From Tubulanus polymorphus (Eukaryota; Nemertea; Palaeonemertea; Tubulaniformes; Tubulanidae): a stretch of 64,000 nucleotides of DNA. Under the pieces are notes generated by a model that ran no database searches, was not told the DNA's origin, and was given only the letters and a program-made list of their open reading frames with translations. Each line of letters begins with the position of its first letter. Within the stretch, counting starts at the first letter, position 1. This document shows, piece by piece, positions 24,101-33,739 of this stretch. The stretch lies in NCBI RefSeq assembly GCF_964204645.1, contig NC_134030.1, forward strand, positions 22,821,210 through 22,885,209, in the 5' to 3' direction. Position numbers and translations under genes: made by a program.

Positions 24101-26711
24101 ACCGCAGCGCTTTATGTCTCCCATTGTTTGATTTGACTTGTCAACTTTTATATGAATTACAGCCTGAAATATTGGTAAGATTTAGTGTTTAACTAAACGA
24201 TGTATGGAGTCACTGCATGTTTGGAAATTTAACTCATAAAGTCAAACATGACTTAATAATCTGATCCAAAAACACGAATGTAATGGAATTTGATCTTTTT
24301 CGCTTTTTGTAGGAAAACTTTTTAGCCTTGTCCGATAGAATATGCGACCAGTTTGTCTTGTCGACAGGGGGCAGCACGTTCAAGAAAAAGGTCAGTATAA
24401 TCTCGGTATAATTTTGTAGTTATGGACCCAGTTCCACAGTTCTGTGTTAAGATTTGACTCAGAGTTAACTCATTGAAAATGAACTAACTAACTAGTTAAT
24501 GAACTTAACTCAGACTTAACTCTAACTCACAACTGTGGAACTGGGTCCTGGAGTTTTTGATTGTGGAACCTTTCCGGCCAATCATGAATATTAAATTCAA
24601 GGTAAACAGGAGATCCACCACTACACACATGCTAGAGTGGGTCCCGAAATGGGGATTGTTTGCTTGGAGATTTTTTTTAGGAAATCATGCAAATTGTGTT
24701 TGTATTTTTATAGGTTAGTGTTTACAACAGAGCCGCAATTTGCATCTTATCTAGAATTTCTGATCCTGAAAATAAAACTGCTATCATCGTTAAATCCAGA
24801 ATATTATTGAACAGGTAATCAAAATACTTTATCTTTTCTTATTCCAACGCTTCAAACAGTTTAATCCGGTTTGATACCTGTGAAACTCACTGTAGTGGGT
24901 GATGGTCATTATGTTGATGACTTAAACTTAAAAGTAAATTGAATTAGAAATTAGTCATTATGATTTGAACTTTAGAGTAAATAGAATTAAAAATACTAAT
25001 TGATTCTCAAAAATAGAGATGACTTCAATAATGTGACGACTTGTTCTTATGACGACTTACACTTAGTAAATTGAATTAGAAATACAAATTGAGACTATAA
25101 TAGAAATGACTTCAGTAATGTGACGACTTATTCAAATGATGACTTACACTTAAGAATAAATTGAATTAGAAATACAAATGAGACTGAAAATACGAAATGA
25201 CTTCAGTAATTTGACGACTTATCAAACTGAGATGACTTTTGACTGTAATTCATAATTCTCATTAATTAATTGTGTTAATTGATGTTTGTCTCTACAGTGA
25301 TATAGCTCACAGTCAGTATCAAGCGTTGAGACTGCTGCTAGAACACGATTTATTTGAAGAAAGCGTTGAATTAGTGGAGAAATTATCAAACAATGATGAA
25401 CTACACTGTGAACTATACAGTGTAATATTCATTGAGTTATTACAGGTAAATATACCGCAACCCTCCATCAAACAACACACCCCTTCAAAATATCTTAGAC
25501 TGTCCCCTCCATAGACAACCCCCCCTTAAAACATAGACTTACCCCTTCATAGACATCCCCCCTTCAAAACATCTTAGACTGTCCCCTCCATAGACAACCC
25601 CCCTTAAAACATAGACTTACCCCTTCATAGACATCCCCCCTTCAAAACATCTTAGACTTACCCCTTCATAGACATCCCCCCTTCAAAACATCTTAGACTT
25701 ACCCCTTCATAGACATCCCCCCTTCAAAATATCTTAGACTTACCCCTTCATAGACATCCCCCCTTCAAAATATCTTAGACTGTCCCCTCCATAGACAACC
25801 CCCCCCTTAAAACATAGACTTACCCCTTCATAGACATCCCCCCTTCAAAACATCTTAGACTGTCCCCTCCATAGACCTTTAAACATCTTAGACTAACCTC
25901 AACCCTCCATAGACAACCCCCCCTTAAAACATCTTAGACTAACCCCTCCATAGACAACCCCCCCTTAAAACATAGACTTACCCCTTCGTAGACAACCCCC
26001 CCTTAAAACATCTTAGACTAACCTCTTCATAGACAACTCCCCCCCTTAAAACAAATTAGACTAACCCCTTCATAGACAACCCCCCTTCAAAACATGTTAG
26101 ACTGTCCCATCCATAGACCTTTTAATATCGTAGACGAACCCCTCTCCATAGACAACCCCCCTTCAAAACATCCAACTTATTCCAACCCACTTGAATATCC
26201 CCTCTGAAGTCTGAAATTATATCTGCTCAATTGATAAACTTTATTTCTTTTTTTTCCTTTCAGAAAAACTGCCTGAAGAAATTCATCAACAGAATTATGG
26301 AACTTTTACCTTTCAATATGACGTAAGATATTATTAAAAACCCAATTGATCGTATAATCTAATTAATTTAGTGAATAATTTAAACTACGGGGTTTGTAGT
26401 TGCTCTTAAGATGGTTAAGGATAACTGGTGGTCAAATGTACCATGGCAAAAATGCGATTCCAATTGTCACTATTTCCGTTTTTAACATCCGTGGGCAATT
26501 CATAAAATCTTGAAGACGTTTTTTATTAGTGAAAATGAGTAAAAATGTGTCGTTTTATTTTTGTAGGGTGAATCATTTATTGGGATTGTTAGAAAGAATC
26601 AAATGTTTGAATCGTGATTCAGTGTTTGCCAGAGATTCTGAGGCTGAGATTACTGTAGCTGATATCTGTCCTTATTTACTGACCAGACTAACATCCCAGT
26701 CCGGTCGCTAG
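18110..26711 (+). CDS. HPS6: HPS6, BLOC-2 complex subunit
   Basis: HPS6 is a subunit of BLOC-2 (with HPS3 and HPS5), which directs cargo to lysosome-related organelles such as pigment granules. Coding exons: 18110-18160, 18790-19080, 19704-19817, 19933-20146, 20443-20551, 20716-20869, 21591-21696, 21808-21913, 21991-22162, 22487-22579, 22668-22829, 23333-23510, 24044-24174, 24313-24390, 24714-24814, 25298-25445, 26264-26322, 26567-26711. Phases join cleanly to about 803 aa; vertebrate HPS6 is about 775 aa. Recall-based matches: LNGDIEIWN and IYWCEHK align with the EVWGAG and LVWCEER region of the propeller-like N half. The C half has helical repeats (QALRLLLEHDLFEESVELVE) like the HPS6 solenoid. 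ATG 18110 is chosen because its 17 codons read directly into exon 2. Unlike the single-exon vertebrate gene it is heavily split. Other BLOC-2 subunits fit less well. Confidence 0.68.
18215..18336 (+). mobile_element. Mutator-like MITE, copy 1 (122 bp)
   Basis: Ends are CAGTTAGTTACC and GGTTACTGACTAT, with flanking 9-bp direct duplication AACTCGGCT (18206-18214 and 18337-18345). Subterminal ATCGGAT occurs in both halves. It lies in HPS6 intron 1. Confidence 0.75.
18454..18574 (+). mobile_element. Mutator-like MITE, copy 2 (121 bp)
   Basis: Almost identical to the copy at 18215, with its own 9-bp duplication TTAGTCTTT (18445-18453 and 18575-18583). The two copies are therefore independent insertions rather than one segmental duplication. 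Confidence 0.75.
18813..18975 (+). repeat. Coding 24-bp minisatellite in HPS6 exon 2
   Basis: About seven copies of an 8-residue unit RQSDSSSN/D in frame, giving a Ser/Asp-rich, likely disordered N-terminal insert absent from vertebrate HPS6. Because the unit is 24 bp, all frames stay open, but only this one is contiguous with the conserved exon ends. Confidence 0.85.
19200..19328. mobile_element. GGGGCCAGTTCCATA-family MITE, HPS6 intron 2
   Basis: The left end is GGGCCAGTTCTATAGT and the right end, inverted, is GGGGCCGGCTCCATAGT. The interior TAAAGTTGTTTGATTGGCTT matches the 47-bp minisatellites elsewhere in the window. Confidence 0.6.
20158..20405. repeat. CCAGAACTGTGGAACTGG minisatellite, HPS6 intron 4
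   Basis: About a dozen copies of the 20-bp unit CCAGAACTGTGGAACTGGGT. The unit equals the terminal inverted repeat of the palindromic MITE family (2373-2478). Confidence 0.9.
21095..21535. repeat. CCAGAACTGTGGAACTGG minisatellite, HPS6 intron 6
   Basis: Over twenty variants of CAGAACTGTGGAACTGAGT with interspersed TACACAACTGT forms. It stays open on the minus strand for 180 codons purely through the period. Confidence 0.9.
22178..22435. repeat. Inverted-orientation CAGTTCCACAGTTCTGG minisatellite, HPS6 intron 9
   Basis: About twelve units of CAGTTCCACAGTTCTGGA, opposite in orientation to the arrays in introns 4 and 6. Confidence 0.85.
23635..23677 (-). ncRNA. Hammerhead-ribozyme-like motif, PLE remnant in HPS6 intron 12
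   Basis: On the minus strand: CTGATGA, a perfect 7-bp stem II (GGCTAAC/GTTAGCC), GAAA, then ACGTC as minimal stem III and cleavage triplet. Stem I pairing is poor here. The surroundings look like a Penelope-like element terminus. Confidence 0.55.
23728..24002. repeat. MITE-derived repeat (AGACCAGTCTAAGC), HPS6 intron 12
   Basis: Degenerate copies of the TTAGTTCTATAATCAATTTA/AGACCA family related to 2724-3250. Confidence 0.55.
24423..24552. mobile_element. Palindromic MITE (CAGTTCCACAGTT family), copy 2
   Basis: Ends GGACCCAGTTCCACAG and CTGTGGAACTGGGTCC are perfect inverted repeats, with palindromic GTTAACTC segments inside. It lies in HPS6 intron 14. Confidence 0.7.
24900..25235. repeat. 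Tandem repeat, about 95-bp unit, HPS6 intron 15
   Basis: Three to four diverged copies of GATGACTTACACTTA then AATTGAATTAGAAATACAAA and ATGACTTCAGTAAT. One related copy is in FBXL20 intron 3 at 41240-41330. Confidence 0.65.
25449..26170. repeat. C-rich minisatellite, about 41-bp unit, HPS6 intron 16
   Basis: About seventeen copies of a unit containing CATAGACATCCCCCCTTCA and ATCTTAGACTTACCCCTT. Confidence 0.9.
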
Positions 26712-27347
26712 CCCTACCCCCCCCTCAAAACCCATCCCCTGCGGAACAGTACAGATTTATTATTGTTTAAGTTATTTTGAGATGATTATAATTTGTAAAA
26801 AAAAGTATATAGGAAGCATTTGTATGAAAAATATATTTATGAGTTCTGTGAAATTCATCATCAGAATTGTGTTGCTGCCCCCTAGTGGCGATTGTTTAAT
26901 GCTGGGAGTGGTTTCGTCGACACAAACAGATGCAGATGCAGTTTTAATGCGGGTCATTTTCGGCCGTATGTTATTCATCCTAGGTTTAAATACCGACAGT
27001 CCCGCGGGTTTCTTAAGTTTAGCGAATAAACCGAAATTGAATTGTTTGCCTAATAAAGTCAAACTTGAATTGAATTGAATGCGACTCGGGGGTACCCGAA
27101 ATAGCTACTTCAGTTCCGGTTTACTTCCGGGTTTCCCAGTTTTTGACAGTTCTAAAGTAGAAGACGCTCAGGGTAAGTTTTATCGAGTTCTAAAATCGAG
27201 TATTTAATTCGGAATTGATGTACGTGGTGATGATTTAAAGAGTTTTAAATCTCGTTTCAGTTGTTCTATTTCCCGCTGCTGACTGTGCCACTACTCTACT
27301 CTTCTTGTCTCCTGATCTACGATTCTCTGAAGAAAGTGAAAATCAAA
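26712..27347 (+). other. HPS6-DNPEP intergenic region with poly(A) signals
   Basis: The HPS6 stop is TAG at 26709-26711. AATAAA at 27025-27030 and 27052-27057 are likely HPS6 cleavage signals. The acceptor at 27255-27260 opens the exon containing the DNPEP start, so a 5' untranslated exon of DNPEP probably lies near 27090-27172 (donor GGTAAGTTT about 27172). The long open frame at 26782-27078 has no recognisable coding signal. Confidence 0.5.
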
Positions 27348-30300
27348 ATGTCTAAAGACTCTGTTGTTTCTTCCGCTAAGAGGTTTTTGGCTTACGTCAA
27401 TAAATCTCCGTCACCTTTTCATGGTAAGATTGTCGGCGTTGACTGATTGGGGACTGGGGATGGTTAGTCAGTAACCTGTCTGTGGTTTAGTTTCACGATC
27501 GGATATTTTCACAAACCACAGTCAGGAATGGGAAGGTCATTTTTGTATGAAATCTTCGTCAGCCAATTTGACTGACGAGTAATTTGCCTGGCATTTCATT
27601 GTCTCTTAAGATATCTGTCTCATTTTTGTTGTAATCGACGCACAACAGATTCGTAGTTTGTCTGATACCTATAACACCTCACCTGACGATCTTAATCCAT
27701 GTGCAAATCGGCCGTAAAGTGAGAGTAAATTTCCGTCCAGTCAACAGCTGCCATTTTGAAAATTACTGGAGGTGCTGGCACCTGTGGACTGAGGCCAGGA
27801 CAACAGCACAAACTAACGAAGCGAAACGACGAAATTTAAAAAAATTAAGAAATCAACACTTATACACATTTTTCTTTTACCAGAAATTTATTGTTTCATT
27901 ATTCGTTATGGAAAACACGAAGATTTGAAATACAAGTTGGAAAACCATCAAAAATAAAAATTGTCGTTTCGTCTTGGAAGTTTTATATAAATCCTTGTAG
28001 GTCCCCTTGTCTTATCATGCCACATGTGCAATACAGAGAAATGGCGGCCAATGGCGAAATTTGTGGAGAAATTAATTAATTTCTCCAAATAATGTTGATT
28101 AATCACTCGAAACATACATAAAATTGGATTATTTCGAAAGGTACCTGTGTTAGTTTGTGAATTAAGCCATTAATTGTAGACTGAAGTGAATAGAAAGTAT
28201 ATTTTTGAAGTGTTACTTTTTTCAACCGTGTTTTGGTCCTTGTCATCCCTAACGTTGGTATAAGCCCATCCGATTATAAAAAGCTTACCACCAACGATTA
28301 GGTAACTAACTAGGGGATGGTCTGAGTGTGACGTTGGTCATTTTTGAAAGATAGATGGGCCAAGAGTAGAGGTGTTTGATAGGAGAGAGTGAGTGGTTCT
28401 AGGTCATGTAGGTTCTGTTACTGCTGCATCCAAATACACAGCAGGAGAGAGTGAAATAAATGTTAGGCACTGGAGTCTGTGTAGCGTAGAGGGCGACTAG
28501 GAATCCCTCTGGAGTTGGTTGGGTGACTTTAAATCTCACTGAGGGGATTCCAGTCAACTGTAAATCTGATGAAGAATGAGTGTTTTAATTGGTTGGCCCT
28601 TTAGGGAACAGCGAAGCACTGGGTTTGGTTTATCATTTCTCTTTCTACTGCGTAGTAATCACTTTGATTGTTCTACCTGGCTGTGGTTAGCGTTGAGGGC
28701 GGCAGTCTGTTCTAGGCTGACATTTATAGGTGATTGACTCGGATTCTTCTTACTTTATCTTTTAGCTGTTGAAGAATGCCAGAAATTATTGTTATCGGCC
28801 GGATTTAAAGAGATCAAAGAATCAGAAACCTGGAACATTCAACCTCTAGATAAGGTACAAACAATGATGTCATAGGGGGATTTATGGAGGTAGACATCTT
28901 TTCTGAAAGTGTCTATAGATCAAATCACTAGTAGACAATTTGATGATGTCATAGTGGGATTTATGGAGGTAGACATCTTTTCTGGAAGTGTCTATAGATC
29001 AAATCACTAGTAGACAATTTGATGATGTCATAGGGGGATTTATGAAGGCAGACATCTTTTCTGGAAGTGTCTATAGATCAAATCACTAGTAGACAATTTG
29101 ATGATGTCATAGGGGGATTTATGAAGGCAGACATCTTTTCTAGAAGTGTCTATAGATCAAATCACTAGTAGACAATTTGATGATGTCATAGGGGGATTTA
29201 TGAAGGCAGACATCTTTTCTGGAAGTGTCTATAGATCAAATCACTAGTAGACAATTTGATGATGTCATAGGGGGATTAATGTAGGCAGACATTTGAAATG
29301 AAAAATTGTCTTAAATAGTGAAATTGTAAGCCACAATAATCATGAGAACTATTTTCTAATTAATGACTCTGATTTTAATTGATTATTAATTCTAATTACT
29401 GATGTTGTTTTATTTTCTAGTATTTCGTAACGAGGAATAAATCATCTATAATCGCGTTCGCGGTCGGTGGTAACTATAAACCGGGTAATGGATTCAGTAT
29501 CGTAGGAGCTCATACCGATAGTCCGTGTTTAAAGGTACGGGTCAGGTTTCACTAAAAACGGTTTTCATAAATGGACTCTTTTTTGAGTGAATTTAGGAAC
29601 TGAAAGGTTTATTGAGAGCCTTAAATATATAATTGAAAAACTTGTTAGGCCTATAGAATTGATTTAACTTTTGAACTTAATTTTTCGACAAGTTTATACA
29701 AATACTGGACCTACTAGTGAGATAAACAGTAAACCCTCCTCCCTCCTCTCATCCTCCCCTTTCCTCCCTATCTTTCCCTCCTCTCCCCTCTCCCTCCTCC
29801 TCTCCCTCTCCTGGCTCTCCCTCTCCTCTCTCTCTCCTCTCCCTATCTCCCCTCTCTCTCCGTCTCCTGGCTCTCCCTCTTGCTCCCCCGCTCAGGATCA
29901 GAGTCAAGTGATTTTCATATTTCAGGTGAAACCGGTTTCGAAGAAAGTGAACAATGGATATTTACAAGTTGGTGTTCAGTGTTATGGAGGTGGAACGTGG
30001 CATACATGGTTCGATAGAGATCTAACAGTCGCTGGTCGACTTATTGTTCAAGTATGTCAGTCATTAATATTAACGAGTGAAGCCCCGCCCTCGATTATGT
30101 AAATTAGATGTAAATGAGATGTTGTGTTTACAGGACGGTGATAGATTGACACATCGTCTGGTTCACGTTGAGCGTCCGATTTTACGAGTTCCGAATATAG
30201 CGATTCATTTACAACGAGACATGAACGAGAAATTCAGCCCTAATAAAGAGACACATCTGTGAGTATCCACCATCCACACTTAATTCCACCATTCATCTCC

Positions 30301-33300
30301 AGTATCTACACTCAGTTAATTCACCATCCAGTTCCACAGTTCTAAATCCAGTTCCACAGTTCTGTATCCAGTTCCACAGTTCTGAACTCAGTTCCACAGT
30401 TCTGTATCCAGTTCCACAGTTCTGGACTCAGTTCCACAGTTCTGTATCCAGTTCCACAGTTCTGGACTCAGTTCCACAGTTCTGAACTCAGTTCCACAGT
30501 TCTTGACCTAGTTCCACAGTTTCTGGACCCAGTTCCACAGTTCTGGACTCAGTTCTACAGTTCTGAACCCAGTTCTACAGTTCTGGATCCAGTTCTCCAG
30601 TTCTGGATCCAGTTCCACAGTGTCTGAACTCAGTCCCACAGTTTTTGGACTCAGTTCAACAGTTCTGGACCCAGTTCCACAGTTCTGGACTCAGTTCCAC
30701 AGTTCTGAACTCAGTTCCACAGTTCTGAACTCAGTTCCACAGTTCTGGACCCAGTTCCACAGTGTCTGAACTCAGTTCCACAGTTACTGGACTCAAGAAA
30801 TGGAGGGTGTCCTCATTGTCTGAATATCTTGTATTGTTGTATTACAGTGAACCGATCCTAGCGACCGTCGCTCAAGAGGAACTCAACACTGGCTCAAAAT
30901 CATCGAAGGAAATCGGTCACCATGGTGATCTGACGCAGGTAATGACAACAATACCCGCTCTTCGATCAGCGCAACAATTAAACCTGTTTCATACCAGTTG
31001 TTATTGGTTACTGTTTTAGGCGGAGAAACATCATTCGGTGTTAATTGATTTGTTGTGTTCAGAGGCAGACGTCAAACCGGAACAAATTATTGATTTTGAA
31101 TTGATGCTGGCGGATACACAACCAGCGGTAAATACTCTCCTTAAAAATACTACTTTAAAACTGCTTAACAGAAATTACTTTTAAAAGTACCTGAAACTTC
31201 TTTAATTTAAGCGAAAAAGTCCAAAACTTCTTTGAAACTCTTTTAGTTTTGAGGAAAAGGCAATTAACAACTTTTTTATGTCCAGTAAACTGCGCCTAAA
31301 TCGATATACAGTTCGTTTCTAATTTTACAGGTCACCGGTGGAATTTTCGACGAGTTTATTTTCTCACCGAGATTGGATAATTTAGTGAACGCTTTCTGCG
31401 CGACCGAGGTAAAATCAGCGGCCATCTTGAATTAATTAAAACGCCGTTCATTATTCCGCGATACCTGTGGAACTTGTTCTATCCGTTGATCCATAATTCA
31501 TAATACTAGAATCTTTCTTTAGCGGAATTTCGCTATTTTATTTCACTTTCTATAATTTTGGACTCGATCTTTAGGAATTCTATAAACGACTGTCTTGATT
31601 TTACATAATTTTACTGCTGTTCTAACTATGGAGACCGAGTAGTTGTCGAATAAACACTATAATCAGTGTATACTGTAGATAAATGAAAAAATCCCACACT
31701 TCGAATTAAATTATAGGAAATAATTTATTATTTTGAAACCACAACGTTTCGGCTGTTGACTAACAGCCATCATCAGGTGGAAGCCATCATCATTCCACCT
31801 GATTCCACCTGATGATGGCTTCCAGCTGATGATGGCTGTTAGTCAACAGCCGAAATGTTGTGGTTTCAAAATAATAAATTATTTCCTATAATTTAATTCG
31901 AAGTGTGGGATTTCTTCATTTATGGAGACAGAGTGTCTGTGTTTTTTTTTCAGGGTAATTTCAAAATAGTTTCGGGAGACTTAGACTTCATTCCTAGGAT
32001 ATAGATTTCTCTGCTGTCAGAGAATGCTTATATGTCACTGTACTTAAAAGACTTTATCTTCTAATCACTTTTAATCAGGACCGATGTTTGGTGTTTGTAA
32101 TTTGTAGGCTCTGATCGCGTCGTGCAGCGATGTCTCTCGGTCTCTAAGCGCCGACAGTAACGTTCGACTCATCAGTCTATTCGACAATGAAGAGGTCGGT
32201 TCTCAGAGCGCTCAGGGCGCCGAGTCGATGATACAGGAACACGTACTACGACGACTGGCCACCGGGGAAAACCCGACGGCGTTCGAGGAAGCTATTCCGA
32301 AATCGTTAATGATCAGCGCTGATCAGGCTCACGCCGTTCATCCTAATTACTCGTTAGTATCCACTCCCTACAACTCCTTTATAATAACTCCTTCTTAATG
32401 AAAAAAAACTTTTAAATGTTTTTGAAACTCCTTTCATTTGAATAGAATGCCCAAAAATGCTTTTGAACTCCTTCAATTTTGAAAACAGGCAATTTGAAAT
32501 CTAGATTTTCCCGAATTTTAGTCAAATTATTTAGTTTTTTTCGAATAATTTGATAATGTGTTTTTTGTTTCCAGTTCGAAACACGAAGATAATCACAAAC
32601 CAGCTTTACACAAGGTGTTTATTTCAATCATAATATTTCTATTTCTTCAGTGATTCATAGAAAATCAGAAATCATAAAATGGTTCGTTCTCTGTTTGCTT
32701 TTTAGGGGATTGTGGTTAAGATTAACGCCAACCAACGCTACGCTACGACTTCAATCACAAGCGCCATCTTGAGGCAAATAGCGAAAATAGTAAATGTACC
32801 ATTACAGGTAAATATTTACAGCAGTCCCAACGCTACCGAGTTCCCTGATTCTCAACTCAGTACTTACAGCAGTCTCGGCACACTACTGAGTTCCCTGATT
32901 CTCAATACTACTGAGTTCCCTGATTCTCAACACTACTGAGTTCCCTGATTCTCAACACTACTGAGTTCCCTGATTCTCAATACTACTGAGTTCCCTGATT
33001 CTCAACACTACTGAGTTCCCTGATTCTCAATACTACTGAGTTCCCTGATTCTCAACACTACTGAGTTCCTTGGATCCAGTTCCACAGCTGTGAGTTAGAG
33101 TTAACTTTTGTTAGTTCATTTTCAATGAGTTAACTCAAGAGTCAAATTGTTACACAGAACTGTGGAACTGGACCCTGATTCTCAACACTACTGAGTTTCT
33201 TGGATCCAGTTCAACAGTTGTGAGTTAGAGTTCACTTTTGAGTTAAAGTTAGTTAATTTTCGATGAGTTAACTCCGAGTCAGAACTGTGGAACTGGACCC

Positions 33301-33739
33301 TGATTCTTGAATTCCCTGATTGTCACTTGTAATAATATTTTCAGGATTTTGTAGTGAAGAATGATTCTCCATGTGGTAGTACAATCGGTCCAATAATGTC
33401 AGCTCGTTTAGGCATGGCTACAGTAGATGTCGGAGGTCCTCAATTATCGATGCATTCAATTAGAGAAATGTGCTGCACTTCAAGTATACATCAATCCATT
33501 CAACTGTTTCAAGTAAGAATTTATTTATTCGTCTAAATATACTTTATTCCTGCAGCCTCGACCCTGTACCTCCCTGGGATGTCGTAAATGGTTTAAGGGA
33601 TGGCTCCAAGCCGATGGGTAGGGTGGCTCCAGGCTGCAGATCTCTGATCAGTTTTCATGATAATTTATTTGTGTTATTTTGTATTTTTCAGGGATTCTTT
33701 GAGAATTATCCGACCATCTATAATTCCATGGACTTTTAA
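27348..33739 (+). CDS. DNPEP: DNPEP, aspartyl aminopeptidase (peptidase M18)
   Basis: Cytosolic di-zinc aminopeptidase that removes N-terminal Asp or Glu from peptides. Coding exons: 27348-27423, 28766-28854, 29421-29534, 29926-30051, 30134-30258, 30848-30938, 31020-31127, 31331-31408, 32108-32352, 32575-32614, 32706-32807, 33345-33512, 33692-33739. They join in frame to 469 aa; the human protein is about 475. Motifs along the protein: VNKSPSPFH near residue 20; [10 protein letters not shown] with the metal His about 86; [17 protein letters not shown] with the bridging Asp about 259; [12 protein letters not shown] with Glu about 297-298; [13 protein letters not shown] with Asp about 341; MHSIREM with His about 435. 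All catalytic and metal residues are present. ATG 27348 (MSKDSVV) is the first in-frame ATG after an acceptor. FBXL20 converges from the opposite strand. Confidence 0.95.
27465..28312 (-). mobile_element. Mutator-like element, long copy (848 bp), DNPEP intron 1
   Basis: Ends TAGTCAGTAACC and GGTAACTAACTA match the reverse complement of the 121-bp MITEs at 18215 and 18454. Flanked by a perfect 9-bp duplication GGGGATGGT (27456-27464 and 28313-28321). The outer 55 bp on each side equal the short copies, which look like internal deletion derivatives. No transposase frame was recognised in the 730-bp interior. Confidence 0.8.
28864..29290. repeat. Tandem repeat, 79-bp unit, DNPEP intron 2
   Basis: Five near-identical copies of a 79-bp unit starting ATGATGTCATAGGGGGATTT and ending CACTAGTAGACAATTTG. 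High identity suggests recent expansion. Confidence 0.95.
29735..29890 (+). repeat. Pure CT tract in DNPEP intron 3
   Basis: About 150 bp of almost uninterrupted CCCTCTCC/CTCCCTC polypyrimidine on the + strand, upstream of the acceptor at 29925. It could form triplex DNA and is a natural binding tract for polypyrimidine-tract proteins (inference). Confidence 0.85.
30312..30795. repeat. CAGTTCCACAGTTCTGG minisatellite, DNPEP intron 5
   Basis: About 24 copies of a 20-bp unit equal to the MITE end (CAGTTCCACAGTTCTGGACC). Confidence 0.95.
31678..31924. mobile_element. Palindromic Penelope-type terminus, DNPEP intron 8
   Basis: Two arms of about 100 bp (31678-31782 and about 31800-31924) are near-perfect inverted copies of each other, each with a hammerhead-like core and a shared tail ATCCCACACTTCGAATTAAA. 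A short duplication (AAGCCATCATCA) lies at the centre. It resembles tail-to-tail Penelope-like long terminal repeats without coding sequence. Confidence 0.65.
31739..31780 (-). ncRNA. Hammerhead ribozyme motif (minus arm of palindrome)
   Basis: Minus strand: CCAC (stem I), CTGATGA, stem II GGCTGTT/AACAGCC with AGTC loop, GAAA, ACGTT (self-complementary minimal stem III plus cleavage site), then GTGG that pairs with CCAC. All conserved core positions are present. The short palindromic stem III is the form expected to act as a dimer. The plus-strand arm (about 31828-31869) has CCAG and ATGTT and is weaker. Confidence 0.65.
32820..33070. repeat. Minisatellite, 25-bp unit, DNPEP intron 11
   Basis: About nine copies of ACTACTGAGTTCCCTGATTC followed by TCAAC. 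Confidence 0.9.
33070..33302. mobile_element. Two palindromic MITE copies (CAGTTCCACAGTT family)
   Basis: Copies 33070-33178 and 33199-33302 each begin GGATCCAGTTC(C/A)ACAG and end CTGTGGAACTGGACCC, with GAGTTAGAGTTAAC arms, embedded in the 25-bp repeat. Confidence 0.7.

Noticed and set aside
25449-26170. CRISPR-like array
   Set aside because: Repeats are contiguous without unique spacers, lie in an intron and belong to a eukaryotic minisatellite.
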